The notes: a model not told the origin generated them from the sequence alone. A stretch of DNA of 64,000 nucleotides from Anaerolineae bacterium (GCA_011174825.1 DUEZ01000070.1:1-64000); one strand, 5' to 3'. Shown: positions 53,838-63,544, counted from the stretch's first letter. A program made the numbers and translations.

Positions 53838-54212
53838 ATGAACGCCGAGCACATTGGAATATTCGCCAGAGATACGGTCGCCTTATCCCGATGGTATCTC
53901 GAAACGCTGGGCTTCAAGGTCATTCGCACGCTGGAGAAGGAAGGCAGGCCGCCGATCTTTTTCTTAAAGGGAGAAAAAGGGATGGTGATCGAGATCCTAC
54001 CCACGACCTCGTCTCACGTAGCCCGGGAGCTATCTGACCCCGGGTATAGCCATATCGGGCTGGTTGTGCAAGATTTTGATCAGGCGGCGTCCTCCCTGCA
54101 ATCCAAGGGCGTTTCCTTGCACGACGTACGTACGACCAGCAACGGATGGACCATCGGTTACTTTAACGATCCGGAAGGCAATCGGTTGGAGATCGTCTAC
54201 CGGCCACAGTGA
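53838..54212 (+). CDS. VOC/glyoxalase-family protein
   Basis: 124 aa. Paired beta-alpha-beta-beta-beta units are typical: AEHIGIFARDTVALSRWYLETLGF (3-26), GYSHIGLVVQDFDQAASSLQ and FNDPEGNRLEIVYRP. His5, Glu51-type, His74 and Glu121 are plausible metal ligands. Function may be isomerase, epimerase or lyase. It is packed 1 base after the cyclase gene, 13 bases before the ferredoxin gene. Confidence 0.85.
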   Translation: MNAEHIGIFARDTVALSRWYLETLGFKVIRTLEKEGRPPIFFLKGEKGMVIEILPTTSSHVARELSDPGYSHIGLVVQDFDQAASSLQSKGVSLHDVRTTSNGWTIGYFNDPEGNRLEIVYRPQ

Positions 54213-54225
54213 GGAAGGACCGGCG

Positions 54226-54501
54226 ATGAGAATCGAGGGGATCGTTATCATCCCTAGCATGTGTCGCGGCTGCCGCAGCTGCCAGTTGGCCTGTTCCTAT
54301 GTCAGGCACGGGGTTTTCAATCCGGCCAAGTCTGTCATCGTGATGGATCGGGAAGTAGAAACGGATCACACAGTGCCGGTCATTCTCCCCCTGAGTTGTG
54401 ATCTGTGCGGTGGGAATCCCGCCTGCCTGAGAGCTTGTCCCTACGGAGCCATCGTGGCGAATACGGAGCATACCAGCTATAAGATCCTGGTCCAAACCTG
54501 A
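54226..54501 (+). CDS. Ferredoxin-like [4Fe-4S] partner of the AOR-family oxidoreductase
   Basis: 91 aa. MCRGCRSCQLACSY and CDLCGGNPACLRACPYGAI give eight Cys in the pattern of electron-transfer subunits of AOR and DMSO-reductase-type enzymes. The open frame begins at 54064, but the ATG at 54226 has GAGGAAGG upstream and avoids the overlap with the VOC gene. It lies 26 bases before the AOR gene, as the usual electron acceptor. Confidence 0.88.
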   Translation: MRIEGIVIIPSMCRGCRSCQLACSYVRHGVFNPAKSVIVMDREVETDHTVPVILPLSCDLCGGNPACLRACPYGAIVANTEHTSYKILVQT

Positions 54502-54527
54502 TAGCGAGAGTCTGAAAGGAGCCAGAG

Positions 54528-56468
54528 ATGCCTCGACCGGGCCATTGGACGGTATTCGTCGATCTTTCCACCGGTGAAGTGACCAGAGAGCCGGTGGAGA
54601 CGCAGGCAAACCGGGATCTGCTTGGAGGGTGCGGCGTCGGCTGGATGCTTGCAGCAGACCACCTACTCGCCCGGACCGATCCACTTTCCCCGGACAACAA
54701 GATCATCATCAATCCGGGGCTATTGGTTGGGACACTAACACCAGGTACTCCCAAGACCACAGCAATTACGAAGTACCCAACTTACGCCTCCGACGATGAG
54801 CGCTTCTATGTGGGAGCCAGCACAGTGGGTGGAAGATATTTCGGCATCGCCCTCAATCGGGCGGATTGCCAGCACCTGGTCATCTCGGGTAAGGCTCCTT
54901 CGCCGGTTTATCTGCGTATCCGTGACGAGAGGATCGAACTCGTCGACGCCGAGGATCTGTGGGGTAGAGGTATCGAAGAGGTGAGCAATGAACTCGTGCG
55001 GGAAGAAGGACCGGAGACAGGTGTAATGGTCATTGGAACCGCTGGGGAAAACCTGGTCCGTAACGCCCTCTCCATTGTTGACAAGACAAACTCTTTGGGC
55101 CGTGGCGGTCTTGGTGCCGTCATGGGATCAAAGAACCTCAAAGCGATCGCGGTAAACGGTAGCGGCAATGTAGAAGTTGTAAATCCCGAAGCATTCTTCA
55201 ACTTTTCACAGGAATTGAGAGAGCGCGTATACCATTGGCCGAAGAGAGATCATTGGATCAAGCTGGGTCTGGCTGCGGGTTGGGACACGTTCAAGCACAC
55301 TCAGTATCCGGGAATCTGGCCCAAGGCGGAGTGGGACGAGCTGTACGGAGAGAAGACTCGCCTGGCAACGGTGGAAGAGGTGATCGCCTGCAACTCCTGT
55401 ATCTTGTCTTGCCGATTAAAGTGGAAAATCAAGGGGGGTGAATACGACGGCGAGATCGGGTACGGTTCGCCGTTCAGCAAGAGCGCCACATCAGGGATGC
55501 TTCTGGGAGTGAAGGACTTCCGTAAGATGATCCACATCGTGGCGGATGCTAACTCGAACTCGGGCATGGATTTCTACACCACCACTCGTATTATCGACTT
55601 CGCCACGAAAATGTATGAAATAGGCAGGCTGGGGAAAGAAGACACGGGAGGCCTGAAGCTACGCCGAGATTATGATACCTACCTCAAACTGTACCAGATG
55701 ATGATCAAACGGGAAGGGTTCGGTGACGTCCTGGCTGATGGCTGGTATAGGCTCAAAAAAGAGTTTGGTCTCGATCCTCAAGAATATTGGTACGCAGGTA
55801 TCTGCAAGGGGATGGATTTCATCTATGATGCTCGGCCATCCAATTTCCACCCTCTTATGATGTCTTTCTTTACCCGGCCAAGGCCCCACCATGGCGGATC
55901 GCACACTCGTACGAATAGTCGTAACAAGACCTTGGAGGAGATTCGGGAGCAAGTCGAGGCTTGGGGGCTGCCACAGGAGGTCGTCGACCGCATCTTTACC
56001 GAGGCTCCCTACTGCGGCAGCTTCAACGTCGGCCGTTACACGAAGCACATGGAAGATATGATGCGGGTCAAGAACTCTCTCGGGCTATGCGCCATCTACT
56101 CCTACCAGGGTCTGATCTTCGGTCATGACATGGCCAGGCTGTACAACGCCGCCACAGGAGAGAGCCTAACGGCCGGCGAGCTCATCAAATGTGGAGAAAG
56201 AATCAGCAACCTTGCCAAGCTGGTCAATGTACGGGAAGGGTTTAGTAGGGAAGATGACAAGGTTCCGGAGCTGTGGTTCAGGCCCATGGATACTCCAGAG
56301 GGCAGAATCGAAATGCATGACTACTTCAACACCAAAGTGATTACAAAAGAAGATGCGGAAAAGATACTGGATGACTACTACCAAGAGCGGGGCTGGGACG
56401 TTCGCCAGGGAACACCGACTCCGGAGAAGCTGAAAGAATTGGGGTTGGAGAGATATTCGAGCAAATAA
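54528..56468 (+). CDS. Aldehyde ferredoxin oxidoreductase (AOR family, W/Mo)
   Basis: Oxidises an aldehyde to the carboxylate with two ferredoxins as acceptors. 646 aa. Cys288, Cys291 and Cys295 (CNSCILSC) match the spacing of the [4Fe-4S] site in the Pyrococcus enzyme, and Cys521 (LGLCAIYSY) can be the fourth ligand. RGGLGAVMGSKNLKAI (192-207) is the pterin region. In this operon the aldehyde would come from the adjacent DapA-type aldolases. The pterin could be made by the moaC-moaDE genes 40 kb away. GAAAGGAGC is 8 bases ahead of the ATG. Confidence 0.9.
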   Translation: MPRPGHWTVFVDLSTGEVTREPVETQANRDLLGGCGVGWMLAADHLLARTDPLSPDNKIIINPGLLVGTLTPGTPKTTAITKYPTYASDDERFYVGASTVGGRYFGIALNRADCQHLVISGKAPSPVYLRIRDERIELVDAEDLWGRGIEEVSNELVREEGPETGVMVIGTAGENLVRNALSIVDKTNSLGRGGLGAVMGSKNLKAIAVNGSGNVEVVNPEAFFNFSQELRERVYHWPKRDHWIKLGLAAGWDTFKHTQYPGIWPKAEWDELYGEKTRLATVEEVIACNSCILSCRLKWKIKGGEYDGEIGYGSPFSKSATSGMLLGVKDFRKMIHIVADANSNSGMDFYTTTRIIDFATKMYEIGRLGKEDTGGLKLRRDYDTYLKLYQMMIKREGFGDVLADGWYRLKKEFGLDPQEYWYAGICKGMDFIYDARPSNFHPLMMSFFTRPRPHHGGSHTRTNSRNKTLEEIREQVEAWGLPQEVVDRIFTEAPYCGSFNVGRYTKHMEDMMRVKNSLGLCAIYSYQGLIFGHDMARLYNAATGESLTAGELIKCGERISNLAKLVNVREGFSREDDKVPELWFRPMDTPEGRIEMHDYFNTKVITKEDAEKILDDYYQERGWDVRQGTPTPEKLKELGLERYSSK

Positions 56469-56498
56469 AGCCAAACTACTTTAGCCTGACGGAGGATA

Positions 56499-57392
56499 GT
56501 GCTTATGTTCAAACTTCAGGGTGTCGTACCACCCATGATCACGCCTTTTGACCGTGAAGGGGAACTGGATATCGCTAATCTGGAGCGCTTGGTCGAATTT
56601 CTCAAGGAAAATGTGAACGGCCTATATATCTGTGGATCGTATGGGTCCGGCCCCTTGATGAACGTGGAAGAGAGAAAAAAAGTGGCAGAAGTCTGCGTGA
56701 AGGTCGTCAGCGGCAAGATCCCTATCATTGCCCATACCGGAACGACCAACACCCGGGACACAGTGGAACTGACCCGTCACGCAGAAAAGACGGGTTGTGA
56801 CGGTGCGGCAGCGGTAGGTCCCTACTACTTCCACCACGGTAAGGATGGGGTACTTGCCTTCTACGAAGCGATGCTTGAGGCGGTCTCGCCCGGCTACCCG
56901 ATCTACCTGTATCATAACCCGAAGTTCTCCGGCTATGAAATTTCTTTGGAGGTCATCAAACGACTAAAAGATCATGGACTTCATGGGATCAAGGACGCTA
57001 CCTTTGACATCCTGAAATTCGCCACCTATATGAGAGAGTTGGGTACGGACGAGTTTGACGTGGTACTTGGCACCGAGTCGATGTGGCTGCCCTCCCGAGC
57101 TCTGGGAGCGGAGGCATACATCCCAGGATTAGGAAACGTTTTTCCCGAGATTTGTGGAAAGATGTGGCAGGAGGGCATGGACAACGATTTCGAAGCCTGC
57201 CGGCGGACTCAGTTTGAAGTAAACCAATTGCGCGAGGTGATGTACTTAGCCCGTTCCACACAACTGGCGGTTTACGCCATGCTCGAGATCCGAGATGTCA
57301 TCCAAGCCTATCCGCGCTCTCCCTTCGTGCCTGCCACGGAAGAGGAGAAGGCTAACATACGCAAGGCACTCGATGGGTTGGGTATTCTTTGA
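56499..57392 (+). CDS. DapA/NanA-family aldolase, copy 1
   Basis: A class I aldolase/dehydratase barrel of 297 aa. Schiff-base Lys165 (GIKDAT) and Tyr138 (LYHNP) are in place. The carboxylate-binding loop, GTTGE in DapA and GSSGE in NanA, reads GSYGSG here (46-51), so the second Thr/Ser is Tyr and the Glu is gone. The substrate is a 2-oxo acid or a pyruvate plus aldehyde pair of unknown kind. Met3 is an alternative start. It lies 30 bases after the AOR gene. Confidence 0.88.
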   Translation: MLMFKLQGVVPPMITPFDREGELDIANLERLVEFLKENVNGLYICGSYGSGPLMNVEERKKVAEVCVKVVSGKIPIIAHTGTTNTRDTVELTRHAEKTGCDGAAAVGPYYFHHGKDGVLAFYEAMLEAVSPGYPIYLYHNPKFSGYEISLEVIKRLKDHGLHGIKDATFDILKFATYMRELGTDEFDVVLGTESMWLPSRALGAEAYIPGLGNVFPEICGKMWQEGMDNDFEACRRTQFEVNQLREVMYLARSTQLAVYAMLEIRDVIQAYPRSPFVPATEEEKANIRKALDGLGIL

Positions 57393-57786
57393 TTCTGGCT
57401 GCTCACGACTGTAGTATTACTGGAAAGCTAACCCCCAAGTTAAAAAGGACTCGAAGGTAGGATCCAAGGTTCTAGCAACGGAAGTTGCTCTGTAAGACAA
57501 TTGGGGGAATGCCTATGCTGCTAGTGTAATCACAACAATCATGATCTGGTAGCTTATTGAGGCACGTAGGTAGGAGAGACTCAACTAGACAGCCCTGTAG
57601 AGATTGGGATATGCAGGGGAGATCGCGAAGCTGGCGCTTTTCCAATGCAGCGAGATCTATGCTTGGATCACGGCAAAGTTTGTCAACCTCGAGAGGGCGG
57701 CAACATGATCGTGGGTAGTTCTGGGGAAGCATAAGCGGGTTGAGGAAGAACTGTTAGCGAACAATTCGAATTCTTGGAGATATGAC
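57393..57786. other. Gap with a possible protein-coding remnant
   Basis: Between the first aldolase and the dehydrogenase gene. One plus frame near 57625-57708 reads GEIAKLALFQCSEIYAWITA then KFVNLERAA and stop, without a start. It looks like a decayed C-terminus of a protein I do not recognise. Confidence 0.3.
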
Positions 57787-58776
57787 GTGAAAGGTGTTTT
57801 AGTGAGTTCCCGATCCTTCGGTGCAATTTCCGAAGTTGGTGCGAAGTTGCTGAAGGAGAGCGGGTTCGATGTTCAGCGGATCGCTCCCGAAGAAAGACCT
57901 CTTTCCGAGGAGAAGATGGTACAGATCGTGGCGCGAGAGATGCCTGAGGTCGTTATTTGCGGCGCTGAACCCCTTACACGAAGAGTGCTGGAAGCATGCC
58001 CCCATCTCTCCATGATCATGAAACATGGAGTTGGAGTGGATAACATCGACATCGAAACTGCTACCGAACTTAAGATCGTAGTAGCGAACGCGCCGGGCAC
58101 CAATGCTGAGGCCGTGGCCGACCTAACCATCGCCATGATGCTTGCCCTCCTACGCGGTTTATATCAGGCGGTCAGTTCCACCAAAACAGGTGGCTGGGAC
58201 CGCTACGTGGGGCACGATCTAGGAGCGCTCACCGTTGGTGTGGTAGGAACGGGAAGGATAGGTCTGAGCGTGATTGGCCGCTTGCAGGGGTTCGGCTCCA
58301 ACGTGTTGGCTTACGACATCGTGCACAACAAGGATCTCCTCACGCAACCAAACTTCCAGTATGTCAGTCTGGAGCATCTGCTCCGGCAGTCGGATATCGT
58401 CACGCTGCACGCTCCCTTGGCGGCTGGCACCAGGAAGATGATTGGCCGTGACGAACTCGGCCTTATGAAGAACACCGCCTACTTGGTGAATCTGGCACGA
58501 GGAGAGTTGGTCGATGAGGAGGCACTGTGCGAGTTTTTACAGCAAAACCGGATCGCAGGAGCGGCTGTGGACGTGTATGCGGTTGAACCACCACAAACTA
58601 GCCCGCTTCTCAGGCTAGACAATGTGCTAGCCACCCCTCACATCGCTGCCTATACCTACGAGTCCATGGAGCACATGGACCGTGTGTGCGCTCAAACCAT
58701 CATCGAGACCCTGCAAGGCAGAGTCTGCCCGAACGTCCTCAATCCTGAGGTGTTAGGCGAACGCGGCAAATCCTAA
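57787..58776 (+). CDS. D-2-hydroxyacid dehydrogenase (SerA-like family)
   Basis: 329 aa, NAD(P)-dependent. VGVVGTGRIGLSVIGRLQGF (near 150-170) is the Rossmann motif. Catalytic Arg in LVNLARGELVDEEAL, Glu in VYAVEPPQTSPL and His in TPHIAAYTYES are all present. No ACT domain follows, so it is not canonical SerA. It may reduce or oxidise a hydroxy/keto acid made by the aldolase-AOR branch. GTG start; weak ribosome site. Between the two aldolase genes. Confidence 0.88.
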   Translation: MKGVLVSSRSFGAISEVGAKLLKESGFDVQRIAPEERPLSEEKMVQIVAREMPEVVICGAEPLTRRVLEACPHLSMIMKHGVGVDNIDIETATELKIVVANAPGTNAEAVADLTIAMMLALLRGLYQAVSSTKTGGWDRYVGHDLGALTVGVVGTGRIGLSVIGRLQGFGSNVLAYDIVHNKDLLTQPNFQYVSLEHLLRQSDIVTLHAPLAAGTRKMIGRDELGLMKNTAYLVNLARGELVDEEALCEFLQQNRIAGAAVDVYAVEPPQTSPLLRLDNVLATPHIAAYTYESMEHMDRVCAQTIIETLQGRVCPNVLNPEVLGERGKS

Positions 58777-58797
58777 AATGTATGAGGATAGCAACCC

Positions 58798-59676
58798 ATG
58801 ACAAAACAATTCAGTGGCATCATCCCCCCAGTGATCACCTGCTTCGACGAAGAAGGCAGGATCGACGAGGAGGCTCAAAGGGAAGTCGTCCGCTTCCAAG
58901 CGAAGCACGTGAACGGATTTTACCCTTGCGGTACTTACGGCAGCGGCCCGCTTATGACGATCGAGGAGCGCAAACGGGTGGCGGAGATCGTGGTTGAGGA
59001 GAAAGGTTCCTGCGACGTAATCGTGCACGTGGGTGCGATTAACACGGGCCAGAGTGTTGAACTGGCCGAACATGCTCAGTCTATCGGAGCCGACGCGGTT
59101 GGAGCCATCCCTCCCTACTACTACAAATATACTTCCGAGCAGCTCCTCGACCACTACCGCGCCATCATCCGCGCTGTCGACCTCCCGGTCTTTCTCTATA
59201 ACAATCCCGGGCTTTCGGGCAACCCAATCTCCGCGGAAATGCTCGCGACCCTGGCCGATGAAGGGCTCGCAGGAGTCAAGGATTCTGCTTTCGATCTGGT
59301 CAGCTTCTACATGTACTTGATCAAAGTCAGGAAACCCGATTTTATCTTCATCATCGGAACCGAGGCGATAGCCGCCGCGGCCCTCGATGCGGGTGCAAAC
59401 GGGGTGATATCCGGGCTGGCCAACGTTTTTCCGGAATTCATGGCTTCTTTTTATCGGACATGGCAGGAAGGCAATCCGCGCAAAACTGGCGAGCACCAGC
59501 TTAAGGTGGTGAAAGCACGGTCGATCTTGAAATACGGTCCCACGCTAACCATGACCTACGCGGTGCTGAAGATGAGAGGCATGAACCCCGGTCACCCTCG
59601 GGCTCCTTACCAGGATATTCCTGCGTCGTTGTATGAGCGAGCTGAGGGCGAACTGCGGAACATGGGCTTGCTGTAG
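58798..59676 (+). CDS. DapA/NanA-family aldolase, copy 2
   Basis: 292 aa. Schiff-base Lys161 (GVKDSA) and Tyr134 (LYNNP) are present; the loop reads GTYGSG (45-50), like copy 1's GSYGSG. The two copies share a motif not found in DapA or NanA, so both belong to one unusual subfamily. They are clearly diverged, possibly acting on different chain lengths or in different steps. It starts 21 bases after the dehydrogenase gene and closes the operon. Confidence 0.88.
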   Translation: MTKQFSGIIPPVITCFDEEGRIDEEAQREVVRFQAKHVNGFYPCGTYGSGPLMTIEERKRVAEIVVEEKGSCDVIVHVGAINTGQSVELAEHAQSIGADAVGAIPPYYYKYTSEQLLDHYRAIIRAVDLPVFLYNNPGLSGNPISAEMLATLADEGLAGVKDSAFDLVSFYMYLIKVRKPDFIFIIGTEAIAAAALDAGANGVISGLANVFPEFMASFYRTWQEGNPRKTGEHQLKVVKARSILKYGPTLTMTYAVLKMRGMNPGHPRAPYQDIPASLYERAEGELRNMGLL

Positions 59677-59985
59677 GTCTGAATAACGGACTTCTTCGGC
59701 AGACTTTGCCGCTATCAAATCGCAGGTGTTAATAGGCTATCTGATTTCGCGCGCGATGCACCGCCTGACTAATCCCACCGTGCGAGCTATACCTCACCCA
59801 GCGACAGATTATCTATGGTGCCCCTTTTAGTACCGATGATATCCACGTTAATGCTGCCGGATTGGTACCCCAGGTGTGAAGTCTACGATGGACATGCTCG
59901 CAACAAGTAGGAGGCAAGTGGGGTCCATCTTCTCTAATTTTTCCGTTCAGAAAATCTTGGAAGCAATTTGTTGTGCTGCCGAACG
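59677..59985. other. Gap without recognised features
   Basis: 309 bases between convergent genes. No gene, clear terminator hairpin or repeat was found. Confidence 0.4.
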
Positions 59986-60879
59986 TCACATCGAGCTATC
60001 GCTTGTAGGATGATAGTGGATGTGAACCCTGCTGAGGAAATCTATCCGCTCGAGAAGGATTTCTTCAACCAGGCTAGAGATTCGGTCCCCCTGCTGTACG
60101 CTCATCGACCCATCGATACCTAACGTGATATTCAGCACGAGGTAGGGACCAAACCGTTGCACAAAGACTTCCTCAACTGCTTGTACGCCTGCAACTTTCA
60201 AGACCAGGGTGTGAACTTGAGTGAGCAAATCCGCATCGGGTTTTGTTGATACGAGCTCAATGGATGAGTCCCGGATGATCATCACCCCCGTACGCAGGAT
60301 GACGATGGCGACAAGCGCTCCAGCAAGAGGATCCATCCATATATATCCGATCCGCGCGAACAATATCCCGATCGTTGCCGCGAGGGCAGAGAAAATATCA
60401 TTGCGGTGGTCGTACGCCAGCGCGATCACTGCCGCACTCTTGGTCTCGTCACCCACCCAGCGTGTGTAGAGGGTAAGGAATATCTTTAGGATCACCGTCA
60501 GTAAAGCGACGACAAGCGCGAATGTGGAAGATGCCGTCCGATCGCCTTCACCGATGAGAAAATAGTAGACCGTATTAATCGCATTCCAAAAGATGGCAAC
60601 GGAGGTGGCGACCACGAACGCCCCGACGGCTACACCAGCGATGCTCTCCATCTGTCGGTGGCCGTAGGGATGCTCTTCGTCTGGAGGCTTTCTTGCCTCG
60701 CGCATAAATACTGCAACGACGAGATAATAGGCGACGTCGGATGTAGAGTTAATGCCATCCGCGAGAAGTGCTGGACTGTTCCCGATGATACCGATTGCGT
60801 TCTTCAAGCCGGCAAGGAGCACATTGGTGATTAAACCAAGGTTGACGGCTTGCGAAGTTCGTTGCTCCCGTCTTCCCAT
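59986..60879 (-). CDS. Cation diffusion facilitator exporter, Mn-type site
   Basis: A 297-aa inner-membrane M2+/H+ antiporter with six helices (about 12-200) and a cytosolic ferredoxin-like C-terminal domain. The transport site reads N44-x3-D48 in TM2 (ADGINSTSD) and D157-x3-D161 in TM5 (YDHRNDI). Zn-type members have H-D-H-D and FieF has D-D-H-D; N-D-D-D is the manganese type (MntE). HPYGHRQMES (70-79) is the conserved loop after TM2. Prediction: Mn2+ export. Stands alone. Confidence 0.85.
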   Translation of the reverse strand: MGRREQRTSQAVNLGLITNVLLAGLKNAIGIIGNSPALLADGINSTSDVAYYLVVAVFMREARKPPDEEHPYGHRQMESIAGVAVGAFVVATSVAIFWNAINTVYYFLIGEGDRTASSTFALVVALLTVILKIFLTLYTRWVGDETKSAAVIALAYDHRNDIFSALAATIGILFARIGYIWMDPLAGALVAIVILRTGVMIIRDSSIELVSTKPDADLLTQVHTLVLKVAGVQAVEEVFVQRFGPYLVLNITLGIDGSMSVQQGDRISSLVEEILLERIDFLSRVHIHYHPTSDSSM

Positions 60880-61207
60880 GATCCCTTCCAGCTGTCCCTA
60901 AATCGCAAACGAAAACTTCCTGGCTGTGAGCCAGGTATATAGTTTAACCTATAGATCTTTACCGTGTAGTATGAATAACCCTTGAACTATGTGAAGGTCA
61001 TTGGAGGGAGTGAATAAAAGAGACAGCTTCTTAACGATTTGAACAAGTGGGATTCTAATTGTCCAGGGCTCCTGATTTCGAAAAAACGACACATCATTTC
61101 TTGGGTAACGTTGAAATACATGGTGTCAGACCGGGGGACATTTAACTTGTCGGTCCGTCCCGTCTAAGTTTGTGATGGAAGCTAGCTCAAGAAGGGAAAG
61201 CGTTTTC
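60880..61207. other. Gap without recognised features
   Basis: 328 bases upstream of the CDF gene and downstream of the ClC gene on the minus strand. No gene, repeat or strong promoter consensus was found. Confidence 0.4.
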
Positions 61208-63376
61208 TTATCCAGGTGGGAGGTCTTGCTTCTTTAATGTCTGGAACAGTGAAGAGGTAGCTTCGCTATGTACGAAGGCAGTAAGTCGGTCACCGGATTG
61301 AAGCCGTGTATTGCCATGTGGGATGATTACCTGATCGCCGCGGTGGATTGAAACGATAATGCAATCCTGCGGCAGTATGGGTGAAAGTTCCGAGATGCTC
61401 TTTCCAACTGCGTTATCGCTCGTCGTGAGAGCGTACTCAACAAATTCTGTGCTCTCCTCCTCACGGAAGGCCATCCGCTGAATCCTGTGGGAAAGTTCTG
61501 CCCTGCGGGTAATCGCTACCTCATAAGCTCGGATGATGTCGTCGCGGCCTATCAAGCCAAGCAAGCGTCGTGGGTCCGATCGCGAGACGACAGGCAGCCG
61601 ACCAATCCCCTGTGGCCCCATCTTACGCAGGACGTCCCCGATTGTCTCATCTGGATATGCGACCACGAGACGACTGTAAAGTGTTCCAATCTCCGTCACA
61701 GGTGTTCTGCGTGGGTAATTCTTGGCCACGACCACCTCCAGATCGCTGATCGTAACCATGCCCCATAACCTGCCGTCATCATCTAGAATTGGGAAGCCAT
61801 GATGCCTGGTGCGAGCGAAGGTTTCAGAGAGATCAACCAGCGATAGGTTGTAGGAGACCGTATCTACCTCGCTGACCATAACTTCTTGCACATATACCCC
61901 TTGCATCACATCTACATCGCGTCCGCGCTGCAAGCTAACTCCACGGCGGGTCAGTTTGAGTGTATAGATCGACTCTCCTTTCAATAGTTTTCTTGATAAG
62001 AATGTGGCGATCACGACCGTGAGCATGAGCGGCAGGATGATGCGATAGTCGCCGGTTAATTCGAAGAGGATGATGACGGCCGTAATTGGGGCGTGAGCAC
62101 TAGCCGAAAATAATGCAGCCATACCCACCAGCGCGTAAGCTCCCGGAGGAGCACTGATCGAAGGGAAGAGCAGGTTCATGAGTGAGCCGAAAGCCGCGCC
62201 CAACATGGCCCCCATAAAAAGGGAGGGGGCAAAAATACCACCAGATCCTCCTGAGCCGAGAGTCAACGTGGTAGCTATAAGCTTGAGGAAAAGTAAAAAC
62301 AAAACGCTCCCAAGCACGATTTCATCTGCGAAGGTTCCCTGAATGACATCGTAGCCCACATTGAAGACTTGTGGCAGGCGATCCCATTTGAGAGGAGTAA
62401 CCAGCGGGTAAAACAGTGCCAAACCGCCTAGTAGGGCGCCACCTATGGCGGGTTTCAACCATTCGGGGATAGCCCTCCACTCGTCGAAGCGATCTTCTGA
62501 CCAATATAAGACACGAACGAAAAGGCTACCGATGAGCGCTGCCAATATACCTAAGAGTGGATAAAAAGTGAATTCCCAGACGCTGTTCAGGTGGTATTCT
62601 GTGGGCAAGGGAAAAGCCGGCATGTCTCCAAAGACTGCTTGACCGATAACGCTAGCTAGAACGGCAGAGATAACGACAGTGCCAAAATAGGCTACGCTAA
62701 ATTCGCCCAAGATCACCTCGAGGGCGAAAATAACGCCTGCGATTGGGGCGTTGAAGGTCGCCGCGATACCGCCAGCTGCTCCACAAGCAACAAGGTTGCG
62801 GATGCGCTCGTTGGAGAGGTTGAGCCACTGACCTAAGCTCGACCCTAGCGCTGAACCGATCTGAACGATCGGCCCCTCACGGCCGACTGATCCACCACTA
62901 CCAATGCTTAAAGAAGATGCGAGAGACTTAATTACAGCCACAATCGGTCGGATGCGGCCGCCTCGCAAGGCCACTGCTTCCATGACCTCCGGTACTCCGT
63001 GCCCCTTTGCCTCACGAGCGAAGAAGTAAATCAATAGACCAACCAGTAGTCCCCCAACTGCGGGGACAAGGACGACATAGGATTTCCCCAACCCGGGTAG
63101 CAATGACGGAAACCAGTCATACCCTACTGTTTCGATGACTTGGATCAGAAAACGGAAGATCACCGCTCCTATCCCTGCACCGATGCCTACGATGGCGGAG
63201 GTTATAACCAGGATGACCTCTTCGTTTTTTTGTATGCGGGTAAAGAGTCTTTTAAGCCGGACGAACCGGGGATAAATTGAAGATGTGTTTGGGGTGCGAC
63301 CAATCTCTGGTTCTTCGATCTCCGGCATGAGATGTACCTCATGAGTGGAATGATGTCCATCAATAAGCATAGGCAT
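61208..63376 (-). CDS. ClC chloride channel/antiporter with CBS pair and RCK_C tail
   Basis: 722 aa. The ClC membrane core (about 50-460) shows GSGGSVGREGPI with the gating Glu167 and GSGGSGGIFAPSLFMGAMLG. Two CBS domains (about 490-620) can bind adenine nucleotides. The C-terminal RCK_C/TrkA_C domain (about 645-720, AVGKSISELSPILPQDCIIV and IIPHGNTRLQSGDRLTAFV) is of the type that binds c-di-AMP in some K+ transporters. Start ATG 63376; Met17 is an alternative. Together with the KimA-TrkA genes it implies ion balance under shared second-messenger control, by inference. Confidence 0.9.
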   Translation of the reverse strand: MPMLIDGHHSTHEVHLMPEIEEPEIGRTPNTSSIYPRFVRLKRLFTRIQKNEEVILVITSAIVGIGAGIGAVIFRFLIQVIETVGYDWFPSLLPGLGKSYVVLVPAVGGLLVGLLIYFFAREAKGHGVPEVMEAVALRGGRIRPIVAVIKSLASSLSIGSGGSVGREGPIVQIGSALGSSLGQWLNLSNERIRNLVACGAAGGIAATFNAPIAGVIFALEVILGEFSVAYFGTVVISAVLASVIGQAVFGDMPAFPLPTEYHLNSVWEFTFYPLLGILAALIGSLFVRVLYWSEDRFDEWRAIPEWLKPAIGGALLGGLALFYPLVTPLKWDRLPQVFNVGYDVIQGTFADEIVLGSVLFLLFLKLIATTLTLGSGGSGGIFAPSLFMGAMLGAAFGSLMNLLFPSISAPPGAYALVGMAALFSASAHAPITAVIILFELTGDYRIILPLMLTVVIATFLSRKLLKGESIYTLKLTRRGVSLQRGRDVDVMQGVYVQEVMVSEVDTVSYNLSLVDLSETFARTRHHGFPILDDDGRLWGMVTISDLEVVVAKNYPRRTPVTEIGTLYSRLVVAYPDETIGDVLRKMGPQGIGRLPVVSRSDPRRLLGLIGRDDIIRAYEVAITRRAELSHRIQRMAFREEESTEFVEYALTTSDNAVGKSISELSPILPQDCIIVSIHRGDQVIIPHGNTRLQSGDRLTAFVHSEATSSLFQTLKKQDLPPG

Positions 63377-63544
63377 GCTTTATCAGATGGGTGGAGAGTT
63401 ATGATTCTATAGACCTCTTTTCTCGTCCCGTCAAGGATGACCGATTGGCTAGCTCTTCGATGAGAGAAATTCCTCCCCGCATCCCCACAAGCCTGTGTGC
63501 AAGACAGTGAGGGAGGACATATGCATGATCATTGGTCTTATGTG

